A model generated the notes under the pieces. The model was not told the origin of the DNA and did no database searches. It saw only the letters and a list, made by a program, of their open reading frames with translations. 7,854 nt of DNA from UBA6382 sp963631415 (GTDB lineage: Bacteria > Bacteroidota > Bacteroidia > Bacteroidales > Bacteroidaceae): contig CAVGQS010000118.1 of assembly GCA_963631415.1 (NCBI GenBank), positions 1 through 7,854 on the forward strand. The letters are read 5' to 3'. This document shows positions 7,134 to 7,854 of the stretch, in pieces (position 1 is the first letter of the stretch; each line of letters starts with the position of its first letter). The translations under genes were made by a program, and so were the position numbers.

Positions 7134-7166
7134 CCGCAGCGCCACACACACCAAACAACACCGCGC

Positions 7167-7700
7167 ATGAGGGCAATCACAGGCAAATACAAAGGCAGGC
7201 ACTTCAAGGTGCCCACAACATTCAAGGCAAGGCCCACCACCGACTTTGCCAAGGAGAACCTGTTCAACGTGCTCAAGGCCTACATAGACTTTGAGGACCT
7301 CACCGCCCTCGACCTCTTCGGCGGCACCGGCAGCATCACTCTCGAACTGCTGTCGAGGAGCGCCGCCAAAGTCGTCTGCGTGGAGAAAGACCCCCAGCAC
7401 CACTCCTTCATCAGGCAAATGTTCAAGGCGCTCGACGACCCCAACGCCATAGTGCTCAGGGGCGACGCCCTCAAATATGTCAGCAAAGCCAAAGAACCCT
7501 TCGACTTCATCTTTGCCGACCCGCCCTACGCCCTGCCCGCTCTGGCGCAGCTGCCCGACATGGTCACCGGCTCCGCGCTGATGCGCGAAGGCACCGTCTT
7601 CGTCCTTGAGCACGGCAAGAACTACGACTTCTCCGCCCACCCCCTCTTTGTGGAGCACCGCGCCTACGGCAGCGTCAATTTCTCTATATTCAGGAAATAG
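7167..7700 (+). CDS. rsmD: 16S rRNA (guanine(966)-N(2))-methyltransferase RsmD
   Basis: RsmD transfers a methyl group from S-adenosylmethionine to N2 of G966 in 16S rRNA, acting in the cytoplasm on assembling 30S subunits. The 177 residues are close to the usual size. The N-terminus has the family's GKYKGR (6-11) and RPTTDFAKENLFN (22-34) signatures. SAM-binding motif I is DLFGGTGSITLE (49-60), usually DLFAGSGALGLE; the acidic end of strand 2 is E73; GD at 99-100 follows strand 3. The catalytic motif IV is DPPY (118-121). The frame is intact and the start at 7167 gives the expected N-terminus with no extra residues. It sits 33 nt behind the DUF3822 gene and shares its GC-rich codon use. No strong terminator is visible in the 154 bp after the stop. 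Confidence 0.95.
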   Translation: MRAITGKYKGRHFKVPTTFKARPTTDFAKENLFNVLKAYIDFEDLTALDLFGGTGSITLELLSRSAAKVVCVEKDPQHHSFIRQMFKALDDPNAIVLRGDALKYVSKAKEPFDFIFADPPYALPALAQLPDMVTGSALMREGTVFVLEHGKNYDFSAHPLFVEHRAYGSVNFSIFRK

Positions 7701-7741
7701 CCGGCGAGGGACAGACTTTTGCAACTCTTCTGATTTTTACC

Positions 7742-7796
7742 ATTGCTGTCCGCTAAAACTCAAGCGAACAACCTATTATAAACAATTGCTGTCCGC
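7742..7796. repeat. Direct repeat ATTGCTGTCCGC, two copies
   Basis: The 12-mer ATTGCTGTCCGC occurs at 7742-7753 and 7785-7796, 43 bp apart, in the AT-rich sequence after rsmD. The second copy runs into eight consecutive C (7796-7803). Both copies contain GTCCGC, also the heart of the tandem repeat at 1-51. These may belong to an interspersed intergenic repeat or to mobile-element debris. No ORF is associated and the window ends shortly after. Confidence 0.65.
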
Positions 7797-7854
7797 CCCC
7801 CCCTCCCGAAACTACAAGACTCTTACCAAATCCGCAACCCCAACCACCGGGGCT

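Noticed and set aside
6695..7294. 199-codon plus-strand frame overlapping DUF3822 and rsmD
   Set aside because: It is rich in Arg, Pro, Gln and His, the usual signature of an out-of-frame reading of GC-rich genes, and it overlaps two recognised genes.
7077..7724. 215-codon minus-strand frame over rsmD
   Set aside because: It is the antisense of a well-supported rsmD gene and has no recognisable domain.

Overview
The window looks like a chromosomal piece of a Bacteroidales bacterium (Prevotella- or Muribaculaceae-like). The evidence is an outer-membrane beta-barrel protein of a type typical of the phylum, a DUF3822 gene directly upstream of rsmD, start codons without Shine-Dalgarno sequences, and two promoter-like sites with the Bacteroidetes -7 consensus TAnnTTTG. 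The genus is an inference.

Layout, left to right. Positions 1-51 hold a 21-bp-period tandem repeat with core AAGTCCGCA. It abuts a 41-codon minus-strand remnant (41-166) that resembles the RhuM / phage-antirepressor-like family. A good Bacteroidetes promoter at 250-282 precedes an 830-residue plus-strand gene (365-2857). That protein joins an RNA polymerase alpha-CTD-like domain, a sigma-70 region 4-like helix-turn-helix, two HARE-like winged helices and two helicase-associated (HA)-like repeats. It has no recognisable catalytic or sigma region 2 domain. A C/G-rich hairpin lies at 2901-2921. A 995-residue outer-membrane protein follows (3115-6102), with a signal peptide, carboxypeptidase-regulatory-like domain, plug-like region, barrel and Gly/Pro-rich tail. 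A perfect 15-bp inverted repeat (6170-6210) separates it from a promoter-like site (6240-6247) and a two-gene unit: a DUF3822 protein (6342-7133) and rsmD, the 16S rRNA m2G966 methyltransferase (7167-7700). The right edge (7742-7803) has two copies of ATTGCTGTCCGC and a run of eight C.

The four large genes do not form one pathway. DUF3822 and rsmD are a conserved housekeeping pair. The barrel protein is a stand-alone envelope gene with no SusD partner in view. The left third (tandem repeat, broken phage-type gene, and a large transcription-related gene with visibly lower GC than its neighbours) looks like an accessory insertion. The main candidate for something undescribed is the multidomain protein at 365-2857. 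Its N-terminal domain keeps the residues alpha-CTD uses to contact UP-element DNA, and its middle keeps the residues sigma-70 region 4.2 uses to contact the -35 element, all in one chain.
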